Shown: positions 7,094 through 17,380 of the stretch, in pieces
Position numbering within the stretch: position 1 is the first letter of the stretch
Layout: the number at the start of each line of letters is the position of its first letter
Assembly: GCA_024653905.1 (NCBI GenBank)
Contig: JANLGZ010000036.1
Span: forward strand, 1 to 36,498
DNA: 36,498 nucleotides
Source: an archaeon
GTDB lineage: Archaea; Iainarchaeota; Iainarchaeia; Iainarchaeales; Iainarchaeaceae
Direction of reading: 5' to 3'
The notes under the pieces: model-generated
Told to the model about the DNA's origin: nothing
What the model saw: only the letters and a program-made list of their open reading frames with translations
Databases searched by the model: none
Made by a program: the position numbers and the translations under genes

Positions 7094-8746
7094 TTAAGCT
7101 TCAGCTGACTGCTTCTTCTTAAGAACATGTTCCGCCAGTATTGAGAATGCTGGTCTTGTGATTAAAACACCGATAAGAACTCCGACAACAATGGTTATTG
7201 CAAAACCCCTTAATTTTCCAAGACCAAAACTGAAAATAATAATCGGAAGCATTGTAACTATTGTGGTTGATGCAGCAGCCATTATTATGAAAAATGCTTT
7301 TTTGGTTCTATTAACAAAGCTTCCGCCTGCAACCAATTCACCCCTCAAAAGTTCATCAGTAATTATAATCTGATGATCAACTCCAGTTCCAACCGCTGCA
7401 AGAATTCCTGCAACAGCTGCTAAATCAAGATTGTATCTTATAAGTGAAGCAAACCCAAGAATCAAAATTATTTCACTTGTGCCTGTAATAAGAATTGGAA
7501 TAACCAAACTGAAATTTCTATATCTAAAAAACACAACAAGTGCAACAATAATCAAACCAATAATACCAATCATTAAAGCACTGTTCAGGAATTCGTTTCC
7601 AAGCAAAGGAGAAATGGTTTCTTTAGAAATACTCTTAATTCCAATAGGCAAAGAACCTGTATCAAGCAGTACTTCCAAAGCTTTTAGTTCATTAGCTGCA
7701 TCTTCGCTTGAAATTGCTGAGCCTGTAATTAATAATTGTGAGAAAATTTTTGCATTTGCAATATTCTCAACTCTTGGTTCAAGATTAGCAATTCCTGGAG
7801 TTAAAGCAATAACCTGTCTAGCGCCTGTAACAGTCCAAATCCACGGAACTGTTTCCTGTTCACTTACCTCAATAATATCATAACCTAATCCAATTAATAT
7901 CTGTCTTTGCTCTGCAGAAACAGAATTATGGACAATAGCAACAGGATTTTCTTCCACTAAATTTTCAAGCTCTGTTAATTGAGCAGAGGTAAAGTTAGTA
8001 TCATTAACAATAAAGTGTTGTAAACCTGCATTAGTTAATAATTCTTCAATTGATGTTCCCTGAGGAATGTTTTCAAAACTATTCCCTGCAATTAATAAAG
8101 CAGTGTCATCTGAAAAAACTCTTTGTGGAATAATTATTACTGAATTTGCAGGTCTATCAATGAAAAAGTAAGTGCTTTCACAATCATAAGAGCCTCCTGT
8201 TTTAACATCAAAAGAAATCTGAGAACATTTATGGAAAGTTTTCCTTGAAAAGTTTTCAGCCGCTTTCTGATTCATTAAAAAAGGTAATTGCCAAGTAAAT
8301 GATTCTTCTCCTTGAGCATTCACCTGCCCAGAATTTACAATACCGTAACCATTAGAAGCGGATTTGTAAATCTGAATAATGTCACTACCCTCAAATAAAA
8401 TTTCTCCATTAATAGTCGATTCAAACTTCCCCTGAGTTCTTAATAATGATTCTAAATGCTCTATTTTTTCAGGATCAGTTTCTGCAATCTGAGCCGAAAC
8501 AAAATCCTCTCCAAGGGAATTAACTTTAGTGTCCTTTAAACCAAAAGCATCTAAACGCTCGCCTATAATTGCTACAATGGTTTCCATTTTATCAGGAGTA
8601 ACTTTTTCATCCAACTGAACTTGGAAAAGTGTTCCGCCTTTAAAATCAATTCCGAATTCAAGGCCGGTTAAACTGATTGAAAGCAATGAAATAAGCACTA
8701 AAGCAATTAGAAGCAATACTCTTGGTTTTGTAATTGCATCTCTCAT
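7094..8746 (-). CDS. secD: Protein-export membrane protein SecD
   Basis: LTGLEFGIDFKGGTLFQVQLDE..., IGERLDAFGLKDTKV, GVDHQIIITDELL; 4-bp overlap with secF. Confidence 0.93.
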   Translation of the reverse strand: MRDAITKPRVLLLIALVLISLLSISLTGLEFGIDFKGGTLFQVQLDEKVTPDKMETIVAIIGERLDAFGLKDTKVNSLGEDFVSAQIAETDPEKIEHLESLLRTQGKFESTINGEILFEGSDIIQIYKSASNGYGIVNSGQVNAQGEESFTWQLPFLMNQKAAENFSRKTFHKCSQISFDVKTGGSYDCESTYFFIDRPANSVIIIPQRVFSDDTALLIAGNSFENIPQGTSIEELLTNAGLQHFIVNDTNFTSAQLTELENLVEENPVAIVHNSVSAEQRQILIGLGYDIIEVSEQETVPWIWTVTGARQVIALTPGIANLEPRVENIANAKIFSQLLITGSAISSEDAANELKALEVLLDTGSLPIGIKSISKETISPLLGNEFLNSALMIGIIGLIIVALVVFFRYRNFSLVIPILITGTSEIILILGFASLIRYNLDLAAVAGILAAVGTGVDHQIIITDELLRGELVAGGSFVNRTKKAFFIIMAAASTTIVTMLPIIIFSFGLGKLRGFAITIVVGVLIGVLITRPAFSILAEHVLKKKQSAEA

Positions 8747-9804
8747 TTTGAACCCTCTTTTTTCTCAACATACCAAAGAAGTATTGGAGCATTCATTAAC
8801 CATGTTGAAAGAATATCAGCAAACAAACCAAACAACAAAACAGCAGAGATTTCATAAATAACCTGAATCTGGCCGAAGTATGAAAGTACAATCATTGAGG
8901 TTAAAGCTGCTAGTGTTGTAAAAGTCATTGTTAAACCGGTTATCATTGATTCATGAGCTCTTTCTCTTGCAGAACCTTCTCTTCTTTTCAGTAACCTTGT
9001 TGTTAACATTAAGTCTGTGTCAACACTGTAACCAATCAGCATTAATAGCGCTGGAATTGTTGCAAGTGAAAGCGGAATTTCAAACAAAGCCATTAAAGCT
9101 AAGGCTCCTGCAACGTCAAACAAAACAGCAAATACAATTGCTGCTGATGGAACAACTTCTCTGAAGAAAATGAAAATCACGATTATTACTAAAAGTAAAC
9201 CAACTAATGCAACAGTTATACCTGTACTGAAAAAGTTTTCTCCGAGTGATGGGCCTATTTCTCTTTTTTGGAATTTTAAATCTCCTTTAAGATGATAAGT
9301 TTGTGAAATTGTATCCTGTAAATCCTTATTGAATGTTTCCTCTGCTTTTGTTAAAGCTTTATCAGCAACACTGATTGTTTGCTGTGCATTAAGAGCGGAA
9401 GTATTTTCAACTTCAGTAAATTTTTGTGAATAAACAATCGATTCTAATGCAAACTGCTTTGCACTTTCCGGATTTGATTCCAGAGAATCTTTAGCCTGAT
9501 TCAAAAGGTTTTGTGCCGCAACAATATCAGCATTTTCTGAAAATTGTAAAAATAACCCGAAACTATTAGGGCTTGAAACAGAACCAACCTGCAATTCATC
9601 AAGAGAATACTTTTCCTCCAAAATTGGGATTAAAAGATTAGGGTCAAGCTCAGAATCAGCCCTTACTATAATACTAGTGCCTCCTTTGAGGTCTATGCCC
9701 TGTGGTACGCCTGGAGTAATAAAAATTAAGAACAAAAATACAATGAAAAGTACTGCTGGAATCAGCAAATACCTTTTATAGTCTCCCAAATACAAATTGT
9801 TCAT
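8743..9804 (-). CDS. secF: Protein-export membrane protein SecF
   Basis: GVPQGIDLKGGTSIIVRADSEL, VALVGLLLVIIVIFIFFREVVPS, IGYSVDTDLMLTTRLLKRR. Confidence 0.93.
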   Translation of the reverse strand: MNNLYLGDYKRYLLIPAVLFIVFLFLIFITPGVPQGIDLKGGTSIIVRADSELDPNLLIPILEEKYSLDELQVGSVSSPNSFGLFLQFSENADIVAAQNLLNQAKDSLESNPESAKQFALESIVYSQKFTEVENTSALNAQQTISVADKALTKAEETFNKDLQDTISQTYHLKGDLKFQKREIGPSLGENFFSTGITVALVGLLLVIIVIFIFFREVVPSAAIVFAVLFDVAGALALMALFEIPLSLATIPALLMLIGYSVDTDLMLTTRLLKRREGSARERAHESMITGLTMTFTTLAALTSMIVLSYFGQIQVIYEISAVLLFGLFADILSTWLMNAPILLWYVEKKEGSK

Positions 9805-9835
9805 AATAAAAAACCATTAAACAGATGATTATAAG

Positions 9836-10891
9836 ATGAAAAAAGCCAGAAAACCTTTAAATAGCCATGGTTCAGAACTAAAAAATTACTTTCCGAGTTC
9901 TAAAGAAATAATGGAGCTTGCTTATGGTAAGCTTCGAAAAGTTGATGTGGGCAAAAAATACAGAGATCCTCTTTACAAAAGAAAAAAGCTGAACAGTGAA
10001 AAACTAAAAGCATTCGGGAATTTTTTACAAAAAAAGCTTTTTGAACTCGGGCAATTGTTTCCCAATATTGATGAAATGAATCCTTTCTTCAGAGATTTGC
10101 TTGGAGCCTTGGTTAATATTGATAAATTAAAAATGGCACTGGGAAAAATTAATGCTTCTTCTAAAGTACTGAAAAAAATCAGATTTGAATACGGTGAAAA
10201 AATTTATTCAAGCAAAACTCCGGATGCAGCTAATAAACATTTGAAATCATTTGAAGGAAGAGCAGGGTCTGTAATAAAAAAATTGAATTCAACACTTAAA
10301 ACCCTAAAAGAATATTCCAAATTATTGAAAGAAGTTCCAACAATCGATTTTAACCTTTTCACCATGGTTCTTGCTGGTTTTCCGAATGTTGGAAAAACAA
10401 CTCTTTTGAAAAGGCTGACAAAAGCTAAAGCAAAAATTTCTTCTTACCAATTCACAACAAAGCAAATTAATGTGGGTTATTTTGAATTAAAATACAGAAA
10501 AGTTCAGGTGCTTGATACTCCGGGATTACTGGATAGGTCTGAATTAAATGATATTGAAAAAAAAGCTTTAGCAGCAGTAAAGCATTTAGCATCAGTTATT
10601 GTTTTTGTAATAGATCCTACAATGAACTGCGGTTTTACACAAAAAGAACAGTTTGATTTACTAGCACATATGAAAAAAGAATTCAAAGGAACAACAATAA
10701 TTGGAGTTATTAACAAAGCAGATTTGGCAACTGAAGAAGAGCTTAATTCTGCTAAGGAAAAATTAAAAGATTTTGTTCTTGAAGGAGAAAAAGAAAACGG
10801 AAATAATTTACGAGAAGCCCTGATTAAAGAAATGGGACCAATGGTTTATCCTGCTACTGGAAAATATCTTACTCCGCCAAAAAAAAGCTAA
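9836..10891 (+). CDS. NOG1-family GTPase
   Basis: AGFPNVGKTTLLKRLTKAKAKISSYQFTTKQINVGYFELKYRKVQVLDTPGLLDR...VFVIDPTMNCGFT...NKADL; helical N-terminal domain as in NOG1. Confidence 0.9.
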   Translation: MKKARKPLNSHGSELKNYFPSSKEIMELAYGKLRKVDVGKKYRDPLYKRKKLNSEKLKAFGNFLQKKLFELGQLFPNIDEMNPFFRDLLGALVNIDKLKMALGKINASSKVLKKIRFEYGEKIYSSKTPDAANKHLKSFEGRAGSVIKKLNSTLKTLKEYSKLLKEVPTIDFNLFTMVLAGFPNVGKTTLLKRLTKAKAKISSYQFTTKQINVGYFELKYRKVQVLDTPGLLDRSELNDIEKKALAAVKHLASVIVFVIDPTMNCGFTQKEQFDLLAHMKKEFKGTTIIGVINKADLATEEELNSAKEKLKDFVLEGEKENGNNLREALIKEMGPMVYPATGKYLTPPKKS

Positions 10892-10982
10892 GAGTTGCTA
10901 CATAATTATTTCTTTCCCAAGTTTTATATAAAGAATTGATTACAATTTATTCAAGCGCTTTTAATTGGGCGTGGTTCAGGTG

Positions 10983-11028
10983 GTAAGATGGATGCTTACA
11001 AGCTAATTGTGAAAGGTGAGAACCTTGG
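10983..11028 (+). promoter_or_regulatory. Structured leader of the UPF0147-DP1-DP2 operon, second hairpin overlapping the SD/start
   Basis: GTAAG-ATGGATG-CTTAC (10983-10999) and AAGGT-GAGA-ACCTT just before the TTG start; TATA (tttatataaag) at ~10921 implies a leader of ~70 nt. Confidence 0.4.
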
Positions 11029-11300
11029 ATGACGAAATAAAACAGCAGGTAGAATATACTGTTGAATTAATGGAAGCTATTATAGAAGACAATTCTGTTC
11101 CAAGGAATATCAGAAAAACCATTGATGACGCAAGACAAAAAATAACCTCAAAGGAAGATACTTTGAGCGTGAATTTAAGCAATGCGATTTACTTAATGGG
11201 AGACATCAGCAATGACATAAACATGCCCTCGCATACTAGAACCGAAATCTGGACCATAATCTCTGAATTGGAAGCCATACGGGAAAAGTACAAGGGATAA
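11025..11300 (+). CDS. UPF0147-family protein; TTG start proposed
   Basis: LDDEIKQQVEYTVELMEAIIEDNSVPRNIRKTIDDARQKI...NDINMPSHTRTEIWTIISELE; SD aaggtgag. Confidence 0.88.
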   Translation: MDDEIKQQVEYTVELMEAIIEDNSVPRNIRKTIDDARQKITSKEDTLSVNLSNAIYLMGDISNDINMPSHTRTEIWTIISELEAIREKYKG

Positions 11301-11301
11301 C

Positions 11302-12819
11302 GTGGAAACTCAAGTTGATGAAAAGAAAAAGAAAATAGTTGACTTTTGTAATGATAAACATCAGTTTATTGACAAGAAATCAGTTGATTTACTTGAAAAA
11401 GAAGAAAACTGGGAAGAAATTCTTAATGAAATCAAAGACCAAATGATTTCTGCTGAAAAAGTAAAAAGCATGATTGCTAACCGTGAATCAAAACTAAGCA
11501 ATGTTAAACGCGAAACAATAGTAAAAAAATCCGGTTTCAAAGCAATTGCAAAAGAAGTTGATCCTGATTTCAGAATAATGACCGAATATGAGGTTACTGG
11601 CCAGAGCAAAAGTGAAGGTAAAGTAAAAGATTTTCTGAATTATTTTTCTGATAAATATGCCTTCCTTAGTGGTTTGCTGAAAAAAAGAGTCGGCTTTAAC
11701 CCAAAACCTTTGAATAAATTAAAAACTGCGGCAAAGTATGAAGAAGTTGATCTTATTGGAATGGTTGTGAGAAAATGGGTAAGTAAAAAAGAAAATCTTA
11801 CTATTGAAATTGACAGCCCTGAAGGAAGGTGCATTGCAATTGTTTCTAAAGATGACGCTGAAATAAACAGAGAAGCAGGAAAAATTTTGATTGATGATGT
11901 TATTGGAATTAAGGGGAAAAAGTTTGCTGACGAGGTTGTTATTGTTCAGGGTTTTTTGTGGCCTGATTTAATGCAGAGAACTCCAAAAACTGCTGAACGA
12001 GATTTGAGCGTGATGCTGATTTCAGATATGCATATTGGAAGCAAACTTTTCATGGAAAAAGAATTCAACAAATTTTTATCATGGATTAATGGAAATGCTA
12101 ATACTGAAAAGGAACTTGAAAGAATTGGGAAAATAAAATATTTAGTTGTTGCAGGGGATAATGTTGATGGAGTTGGAGTTTATCCTTCGCAGTTTGATGA
12201 ACTTGCAATTAAAGATATTTATGGTCAGTACAATAAGTTTACTGAATTAATAAGGCAGATTCCTGAACACATTGAAATTTTTATCTGCCCAGGGCAACAT
12301 GATGCTGTGAGAAGAGCTGATCCACAACCGGCTATTCCAAGGGAATATGTGAAAGAATTATATGATTCTAAAAATGTTCATTTTGTCGGAAGCCCAAGCT
12401 GGGTCGAAATGGAAGGATTGAAAGCAATGATTTATCACGGGGCATCGCACCATGACATGTATTCTGCAATGAGTGGTTTGGATGCAAAAAAACCAGAAAT
12501 GGCAATGATAGAGCTTTTGAGGAGAAGGGATTTATCAACGGGTTTTGGGCAGATTCAGCCTTATGTTCCGGAAAAATTTGATTACATGCTAATACGCGAA
12601 GAACCTGATTTTTATTTTGCGGGAGATATGCACCACAAGGGTTATGCTCAATACAGGGGCTGTTTGAATGTTAATGCGGGCTGCTGGCAATTAAGAACTG
12701 ATTATCAGGTTAAAGAAGGTCATGTGCCAACTCCTGGAATTGCTATTGATATTAATCTAAAAACAAGAAAAATAACTGAAAATAATTTTTATGGTGGGGA
12801 AGATGGAAATATTAGCTGA
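11302..12819 (+). CDS. polB: DNA polymerase D small subunit DP1 (calcineurin-like exonuclease)
   Basis: LISDMHIGSKLF, VVAGDNVDGVG, ICPGQHDAVR, YHGASHHDM, FAGDMHHKGYAQYRG motifs. Confidence 0.95.
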   Translation: METQVDEKKKKIVDFCNDKHQFIDKKSVDLLEKEENWEEILNEIKDQMISAEKVKSMIANRESKLSNVKRETIVKKSGFKAIAKEVDPDFRIMTEYEVTGQSKSEGKVKDFLNYFSDKYAFLSGLLKKRVGFNPKPLNKLKTAAKYEEVDLIGMVVRKWVSKKENLTIEIDSPEGRCIAIVSKDDAEINREAGKILIDDVIGIKGKKFADEVVIVQGFLWPDLMQRTPKTAERDLSVMLISDMHIGSKLFMEKEFNKFLSWINGNANTEKELERIGKIKYLVVAGDNVDGVGVYPSQFDELAIKDIYGQYNKFTELIRQIPEHIEIFICPGQHDAVRRADPQPAIPREYVKELYDSKNVHFVGSPSWVEMEGLKAMIYHGASHHDMYSAMSGLDAKKPEMAMIELLRRRDLSTGFGQIQPYVPEKFDYMLIREEPDFYFAGDMHHKGYAQYRGCLNVNAGCWQLRTDYQVKEGHVPTPGIAIDINLKTRKITENNFYGGEDGNIS

Positions 12820-15800
12820 TCCTGCAACCAAAAAATATTTCAAACTGCTAAAAGAAAAAGCAGATGCGCAATATGAAATAGCTTCAAAAGCTAAAGCAAA
12901 AGGAAAAGATGTGAGTTTAGAAGTAGAGTGTCCACCAACATTGGATTTGGCTGATAGAACAGAACAAATTATTGGCCCAAAAGGGGTTGCTAAAAGATAT
13001 AGAGAACTTTATGATGAAAATAAGCGGGACAGGAATAAAACAATTTTTCAATTATTCAAAGAAATCATTCAAGGAGATTTGGGGAATATTCCTGATGATG
13101 AAAAAAGATTAGAACAAGCTGTAAAAACTGCGCTGGTTCTTGTAACAGAGGGGGTTGTTGTTGCTCCGTTAGATGGTGTGCCGAAAATAAAAATAAGCAA
13201 AAATAGTGATGGTTCAAAATATGTTGATATTTATTTTGCAGGCCCTATAAGAGCTGCGGGCGGAACAGCAACTGTGTTCCCTTTGATTTTGGGGGATTAT
13301 GCAAGGCAATTAATGAATCTTGATGTTTACAAACCAACCAATGATGAAATTGAAAGGTATGTTGAGGAAATTAATCTTTATGATGAAATAATTACAAGGC
13401 AATACAAACTGAAGGATGATGATGTTAGAAAAATCATCAGGGGCTGTACTGTTTGTGTGAATGGAGAACCAACGGAGGACCGAGAAGTAACTGCACATAA
13501 AGATTTGGAGAGAATTCCTACAAATAAAGTAAGGGGCGGAATGTGTCTTGTTATTTCTGAGGGGGTTGGTTTGAAGGCAATGAAAATAATGAGCCTTGCA
13601 AAATTATTAGGCCTTAATTGGAACTGGCTGGAAGACATAATAAAAATTGGCAAAGGCACAGGAAAAGACAAGGAAATAAAACCGAATTTTAATTACTTGG
13701 GAAGAATTGCAGCAGGAAGACCTATTTTTTCTTATCCCTCAAGGTACGGTGGTTTCAGGCTTAGGTATGGCAGGGCAAGAAACACATGCATAATGGCTAA
13801 GGGCACTCATCCTGCCACAATGCATGTGCTGGATGGGTTTATTGCGGTTGGAACCCAAACTAAAGTTGAGAGACCTGGTAAAAGTGCAGAAATGTTTCCA
13901 GTGGATACAATAGAGGGCCCGATAGTTCTTTTGAAAAGCGGAGAAGTGAGAAAATTTACTTCTTCAAAAGAAGCTGAAGAAATGAATCATCAGGTAAAAG
14001 AAATTCTTTTTATCGGAGATATTTTAATTGCTTTAGGAGATTTCAGAAAAACTGCACATCCTTTGATTCCTGTTGGTTATTGTGAGGAATGGTGGAAACT
14101 TGAACTTAAAAAATATGCTGAAGGAAACACTAATTTTGATATTGAAACAATGGTGAAAAATCCTGAACTTGTGGAACAAAACACAGCAATAGAACTCTCA
14201 CTTCAATTAGGTGTTCCTCTGCATCCAAAATACCTGCATTATTATACTGCATTAACCCCTGAGGAAACAGTTGTTCTTGTAGAAAAAGTCAGGAAAGCTG
14301 AAAAGAATTTTGCAGGAGATGAAATGGATGAATTGTTGTTTGAAAAAAACAGTGAAACAAAATTAATGCTTGAAAAAATCGGTCTGCCCCATAAAATTGA
14401 TGAGGATAAAATTGTTGTTGAAAAAGAATTTGCTTATTCTTTTTTCAAAACTTTTGGAGGCGCAAGCAGTGAAAAACCAGATTCTTCAAAAACAGTATGC
14501 AAAATACTTACAAGAATTTCAGGAATGAAAATACGAGACAAAGGCGGAAGCTTTATTGGAGTAAGAATGGGACGACCAGAAGCGGCTAGGCCTAGAAAAA
14601 TGATCGGAGACCCAATGACTTTGTTTCCAATAGGAACTTATGGAGGCGCCACAAGATCAATAAATAAAGCAATGGAAAATCCTGTTCTTGAAGGAGAAAT
14701 TGCATATTTTCTTAACCCCAAAACAAAAGAAATTGAAGAACAGCAATATTCTCTGGAAACTGGTGAAAGAAATGAATTTGTGCGAAAATGTTCAAAGTGC
14801 GGTTTATTTGGCCAAAATGAAACCTGTGAGAAGTGTTTTTCACAAACAACTGCTTTTGAAAAAAGAAAATTTAATTTGAACAAAATGATTATACAAGCCG
14901 CAAAAAACCTGAGAGTTACAATGCCTCCACTTGTGAAAGGAGTAAAAGGATTAATTAATGCAGATAAAATTCCAGAACCGCTTGAAAAAGGAATTCTTAG
15001 AGCAAGACATGATTTGCATATTTTTAGAGATGCAACAATTAGGTTTGAATTATTGAATGCACCAATAACTCATTTTAAACCTAAAGAAATTAATCTGAGT
15101 ATTGAAAAAGCAAAGGAACTTGGGTATGAATTAGATTTTGAAGGAAGAGAACTTGTAAGTGAGGATCAAATTTGTGAAATCTTTCCGCAGGATATGATTG
15201 TGAATGAGGACGCAGGAAACTTTTACATAAGAGTTTGCAGATTTATTGATGAGGAATTGGAAAGATTTTATGGAATGGAAAAACACTATAATTTCACTTC
15301 AAAAGAAGATCTTGTGGGAGAATTATTTTTGGGTTTGGCTCCACACACTTCAGCCGGGGTTGTGGGAAGAATTATTGGTTATACAAAAGCAAAACTGAAT
15401 TTTGCACATCCTTATTTTCACTTAGCCAAAAGAAGAAATGCTGACGGAGATCAGGATTCAATAATGCTTCTGATGGATGCTCTTTTGAATTTTTCAAAAA
15501 GTTATCTGCCATCATCAAGAGGAGGAAGAATGGATGCACCATTAGTTTTTACAATAGTTATTAATCCTTCAGAGATTGATGATGAGGTTTATGATGTTGA
15601 AACCTGCAGAGAATACCCTCTTGAACTTTATGAAAAAGCAGCTTTGATTTCAGATCCCGATCTTGATTCTATTCCTATAATTAAAAATAAAATAGGAAAA
15701 AATACACAATACTCAGGTTTTGGCTTTACTCATGATACTTCTATTTTTGATGAAGGGCCAAAAGAATCAACCTATGTAACCCTGAAATCAATGGAAGACA

Positions 15801-16189
15801 AAATGGAAGCACAGGCAAAAGTACAGAACAAAATAAGAGCACTTGATAAAAAAGATGCTTTAGAAAGAGTTCTTGCATCACACTTTCTGCCAGATATTAT
15901 TGGAAATACAAGATCATTTTCAAGACAGGAGTTTAGGTGCACTAAATGCAACACCAAATACAGAAGAGTTCCTCTTGTTGGAAAGTGCACATCTTGCGGA
16001 GAAGACAAATTAATACTTACAATTGCACAAGGTTCTGTTAGAAAATACTTAGATATTGCAAAGAAACTAATCAAAAATCACGGGCTGAGCAGTTACTTGA
16101 GCCAGAGGATTGAATTAATAGAAAAAGAAATAGATTCTGTTTTTACTAATGATAAAGTACAGCAAAAAAGTTTGTCGGAGTATATGTGA
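12803..16189 (+). CDS. polC: DNA polymerase D large subunit DP2 (no intein)
   Basis: ECPPTLDLADRTEQIIGPKGVAKRYRE, GPIRAAGGTATVFPLILGDYAR, RNADGDQDSIMLLMDALLNFSKSYLPSSRGGRMDAPLV, C-terminal CTKC...CTSC; start overlaps the DP1 end by 17 bp. Confidence 0.96.
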   Translation: MEILADPATKKYFKLLKEKADAQYEIASKAKAKGKDVSLEVECPPTLDLADRTEQIIGPKGVAKRYRELYDENKRDRNKTIFQLFKEIIQGDLGNIPDDEKRLEQAVKTALVLVTEGVVVAPLDGVPKIKISKNSDGSKYVDIYFAGPIRAAGGTATVFPLILGDYARQLMNLDVYKPTNDEIERYVEEINLYDEIITRQYKLKDDDVRKIIRGCTVCVNGEPTEDREVTAHKDLERIPTNKVRGGMCLVISEGVGLKAMKIMSLAKLLGLNWNWLEDIIKIGKGTGKDKEIKPNFNYLGRIAAGRPIFSYPSRYGGFRLRYGRARNTCIMAKGTHPATMHVLDGFIAVGTQTKVERPGKSAEMFPVDTIEGPIVLLKSGEVRKFTSSKEAEEMNHQVKEILFIGDILIALGDFRKTAHPLIPVGYCEEWWKLELKKYAEGNTNFDIETMVKNPELVEQNTAIELSLQLGVPLHPKYLHYYTALTPEETVVLVEKVRKAEKNFAGDEMDELLFEKNSETKLMLEKIGLPHKIDEDKIVVEKEFAYSFFKTFGGASSEKPDSSKTVCKILTRISGMKIRDKGGSFIGVRMGRPEAARPRKMIGDPMTLFPIGTYGGATRSINKAMENPVLEGEIAYFLNPKTKEIEEQQYSLETGERNEFVRKCSKCGLFGQNETCEKCFSQTTAFEKRKFNLNKMIIQAAKNLRVTMPPLVKGVKGLINADKIPEPLEKGILRARHDLHIFRDATIRFELLNAPITHFKPKEINLSIEKAKELGYELDFEGRELVSEDQICEIFPQDMIVNEDAGNFYIRVCRFIDEELERFYGMEKHYNFTSKEDLVGELFLGLAPHTSAGVVGRIIGYTKAKLNFAHPYFHLAKRRNADGDQDSIMLLMDALLNFSKSYLPSSRGGRMDAPLVFTIVINPSEIDDEVYDVETCREYPLELYEKAALISDPDLDSIPIIKNKIGKNTQYSGFGFTHDTSIFDEGPKESTYVTLKSMEDKMEAQAKVQNKIRALDKKDALERVLASHFLPDIIGNTRSFSRQEFRCTKCNTKYRRVPLVGKCTSCGEDKLILTIAQGSVRKYLDIAKKLIKNHGLSSYLSQRIELIEKEIDSVFTNDKVQQKSLSEYM

Positions 16190-16248
16190 AGAAACATATT
16201 CAGCCGGTTTATCTTTGAGCATAAAAAAATCGTTTATGCGTTGAATCA

Positions 16249-17016
16249 TTACAGATACGCAACCCAAAGGATTACGAGTATTGCAATTATTGCAAGAATA
16301 AGAATCAGAACATCTGGATTTGAAAAGCTCAGAGAATAATCTGGTTTTCCATTGGTTTGATTGAATCCTTTTGATACTTTTGACACGAGTTCCACAGAAT
16401 ACTTAATCCATTCTGACGGATTAGACAGTTCCTCAAATGCCTCCGAGGTCAGTTCGGAAAATCCTTTATCCCTAAAAGGCACAGAACTTTTATTTACAAT
16501 GTTTCCTGTTGTTGCATTAATACGCAGATTTAATTCATGAGCTTCACTAACATTTGATTTTACTTCAATTTTTGCAATCCAAAAAGGAACATAAAACATT
16601 TCCAAACCTGAAATCATAACATTTTTTTTAGAAGTATTTTCCAAAGAAGCAGTTTTTATAAGAAGAATCTCTTTTGCTTCAGATTCATTCATTTTAGAAA
16701 CTAAAACCCTTGGATCATCCTCCTCGCTAACTTCATTACTTCTTGAAACATTCTCCAACAAAATAAGATCTGCAACAGCAGAATCAAATTCTTTGTTAAA
16801 AGCATTAAATGCTTTTGAACCGCTGAAAACATGATTTGTTTTCTTTTCCGTTTCCTCAACAACATCATAAGAATAGAAATAATACGGAACATAAATCAAA
16901 TTAGTTGAAGAAAACGTAAATCCGTTCCAGTGTTTTTCTTTAAGTAGGTTTGAAACCTTTTCCCCTGCTTCACTCAAATCAACTGAAACAGGGAATGCGG
17001 GTTTCTCTATAAACAT
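16249..17016 (-). CDS. Hypothetical protein with two related modules and a C-terminal TM anchor
   Basis: Two NLIYVPYYFYSYDV / EMFYVPFWIAKIEV motifs; C-terminal NPDVLILILAIIAILVILWVAYL; co-directional with sepF. Confidence 0.7.
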   Translation of the reverse strand: MFIEKPAFPVSVDLSEAGEKVSNLLKEKHWNGFTFSSTNLIYVPYYFYSYDVVEETEKKTNHVFSGSKAFNAFNKEFDSAVADLILLENVSRSNEVSEEDDPRVLVSKMNESEAKEILLIKTASLENTSKKNVMISGLEMFYVPFWIAKIEVKSNVSEAHELNLRINATTGNIVNKSSVPFRDKGFSELTSEAFEELSNPSEWIKYSVELVSKVSKGFNQTNGKPDYSLSFSNPDVLILILAIIAILVILWVAYL

Positions 17017-17020
17017 TGTT

Positions 17021-17380
17021 TCACTGGTTTTCTCGTCTTTTTATTATTTTAACTCTGCTTGGAGTAATTAAAATTCTGTCTGATGAAATTCTTGCCATAT
17101 CGCCATCTATTCCATCAATACCTTGCTTTATTCCTCCAACCAAATCCTTTAATTTTATTGCATTTCTTTTTGAAAGCGCCTCAATATTCAACAGAATAAT
17201 GTTGCCTTTCTTTGCTTCCGCAACAACCAAGTCTCTATCTTCCTCTGATTGTAAAACTATTGGTTTTACAAACGCATCTGCGTTTTCATAAGGATCTTCT
17301 TCTTCTGACTCAAGATTGTTAAGGAAATCCTCAATATTAATTCCCTCATCCTTGCCGACAAGCTTCTCCAAAAAAGCCAT
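17021..17380 (-). CDS. sepF: SepF (DUF552) cell-division FtsZ anchor
   Basis: MAFLEKLVGKDEGINIEDFLNNLESEEED...AFVKPIVLQSEEDRDLVVAEAKKGNIILLNIEALSKRNAIKLKDLVGGIKQGIDGIDGDMARISSDRILITPSRVKI; start revised to ATG 17380. Confidence 0.88.
   Translation of the reverse strand: MAFLEKLVGKDEGINIEDFLNNLESEEEDPYENADAFVKPIVLQSEEDRDLVVAEAKKGNIILLNIEALSKRNAIKLKDLVGGIKQGIDGIDGDMARISSDRILITPSRVKIIKRRENQ

Noticed and set aside
7431-7883. 150-aa plus-strand ORF inside secD
   Set aside because: Antisense shadow of a well-supported SecD gene, no SD or family signal.
10971-11020. Functional tRNA gene
   Set aside because: A-box-like segment is present but there is no matching 3' acceptor strand or T-arm.
13378-13671. 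97-aa minus-strand ORF
   Set aside because: Antisense to DP2 catalytic region.
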